The notes under the pieces: model-generated | Told to the model about the DNA's origin: nothing | The model's input: the letters and a program-made list of their open reading frames with translations, nothing else | The model's database searches: none | Translations under genes and position numbers: made by a program | Shown: positions 63,345 to 64,000 of the stretch, piece after piece | How positions within the stretch are numbered: position 1 is the stretch's first letter | How the letters are laid out: each line of letters begins with the position of its first letter | DNA from: Armigeres subalbatus | Taxonomy: Eukaryota > Arthropoda > Insecta > Diptera > Culicidae | Direction: 5' to 3' | Length of the DNA stretch: 64,000 nt | Assembly: GCF_024139115.2 (NCBI RefSeq) | Contig: NC_085139.1 | Location: 68,677,203 to 68,741,202, forward strand

Positions 63345-64000
63345 GAATCTCGGAGGATTCGGAGAGAATTTCTTCTGATAGAATTTCTTCCGAGATTCGG
63401 AGAGAATCTTTTCCGAGATTCGGAGAGAATCTCTTCCGAGATTCGGAGAGAATCTCTTCCGAGATTCGGAGAGAATCTCTTCCGAGATTCGGAGAGAATC
63501 TCTTCCGAGATTCGGAGAGAATCTCTCCGAGATTCGGAGAGATTCTCTTCCGAGATTCGGAGAGAATCTCTCCGAGATTCGGAGAGAATCTCCTGAGATT
63601 CGGAGAGAATCTCTCCTGAGATTCGGAGAGAATCTCTCCGAGATTCGGAGAGAATCTCTCCTGAGATTCGAGAGAATCTCTCCTGAGATTCGGAGAGAAT
63701 CTCCTGAGATTCGGAGAGAATCTCCTGAGATTCGGAGAGAATCTCCCGAGATTCGGAGAGAATCTCTCCCGAGATTCGGAGAGAATCTCTCCCGAGATTC
63801 GGAGAATCTCCTGAGATCGGAGAGAATCTCTCCGAGATTTGGAGAGAATCTCAGATTCGGAGAGAATCTCCTGAGATTCGGAGAGAATCTCCTGAGATCT
63901 CGGAGAGAATCTCTCCGAGATTCGGAGAGAATCTCCCGAGATTCGGCGAGAATCTCACCCGAGATTCGGCGAGAATCTCACCCGGGATTCGGAGAGAATC
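63345..64000. repeat. 23-bp satellite, inverted block
   Basis: After a junction near 63,330-63,375 the array continues in the opposite orientation as GAGATTCGGAGAGAATCTCTTCC. Unit lengths then vary (about 19-24 bp) by changes in the CTCTTCC/CTCCTG/CTCTCC segment. It runs to the window end, so its full length is unknown. Confidence 0.92.

Noticed and set aside
61762..63378. ORFs of 538 and 519 codons (plus) and 338 codons (minus) over the satellite
   Set aside because: A 23-bp stop-free unit keeps every frame open and cycles through the same residues. All three reading frames and the other strand are open, so length carries no coding information.

Overview
The window reads as repeat-rich, non-coding nuclear DNA from an insect, most likely an Aedes-type mosquito. 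I infer this from three tRNA-derived SINE copies that look like the Aedes Feilai family (one with a perfect 16-bp target duplication), R1-, CR1- and RTE-like non-LTR fragments, many TA-flanked MITEs, and an env-bearing Ty3/gypsy (errantivirus-type) provirus. I found no convincing multi-exon host gene, rRNA or functional tRNA gene, and nothing bacterial. Identifications come from motifs read by eye, not from searches.

Layout. 1-2.2 kb: a TA-flanked MITE, then a minisatellite of about 130-bp units. 2.3-8.6 kb: old dispersed repeats, a piece of R1-type ORF2, and a mosquito repeat with TGCCTTTCTCG ends. 8.6-9.8 kb: a TA-flanked element carrying an inner MITE, abutting a 378-bp palindrome. 9.8-12.3 kb: low-repeat unique DNA. 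12.3-13.9 kb: a Feilai-like SINE and a degenerate GTCGAATGGACATTT minisatellite. 13.9-15.8 kb: an R1-like reverse-transcriptase relic. 15,889-23,324: the provirus on the minus strand. 23.3-28.3 kb: an ORF1 relic, an element with CCCAAGYAGCAC ends, a higher-order tandem array and a tRNA-like SINE. 28.3-32 kb: degenerate short repeats and a CR1-like tail. 32,180-33,912: a hAT-like element with a perfect 8-bp duplication. 34-37.3 kb: mostly unique DNA. 37.3-46.3 kb: a 168-bp-arm palindrome, R1-like and RTE-like relics, a SINE and a Tc1/mariner-like MITE. 47.6-57.1 kb: a duplicated unit carrying a 40-codon ORF, one copy of which is split by a 6.9-kb TTAA-flanked inverted-array element with nested insertions. 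57.1-61.8 kb: a palindromic MITE and GC-richer unique DNA. 61.8-64 kb: a 23-bp satellite that reverses orientation and runs off the window end.

The best organised coding region is the provirus: LTR (PBS matching tRNA-Lys), gag, a U UUU UUA slippery site, pol (protease, RT, RNase H, integrase), then env behind a splice acceptor, a polypurine tract and the second LTR. Its LTRs differ only by one 2-bp indel, which implies recent insertion, yet gag, pol and env are all cut by frame changes.

The least explained structure is at 49,560-56,456. It looks like a foldback-type element built from about 152-bp units in opposite orientations, flanked by TTAA and inserted about nine bases before the ATG of one copy of the 40-codon ORF.
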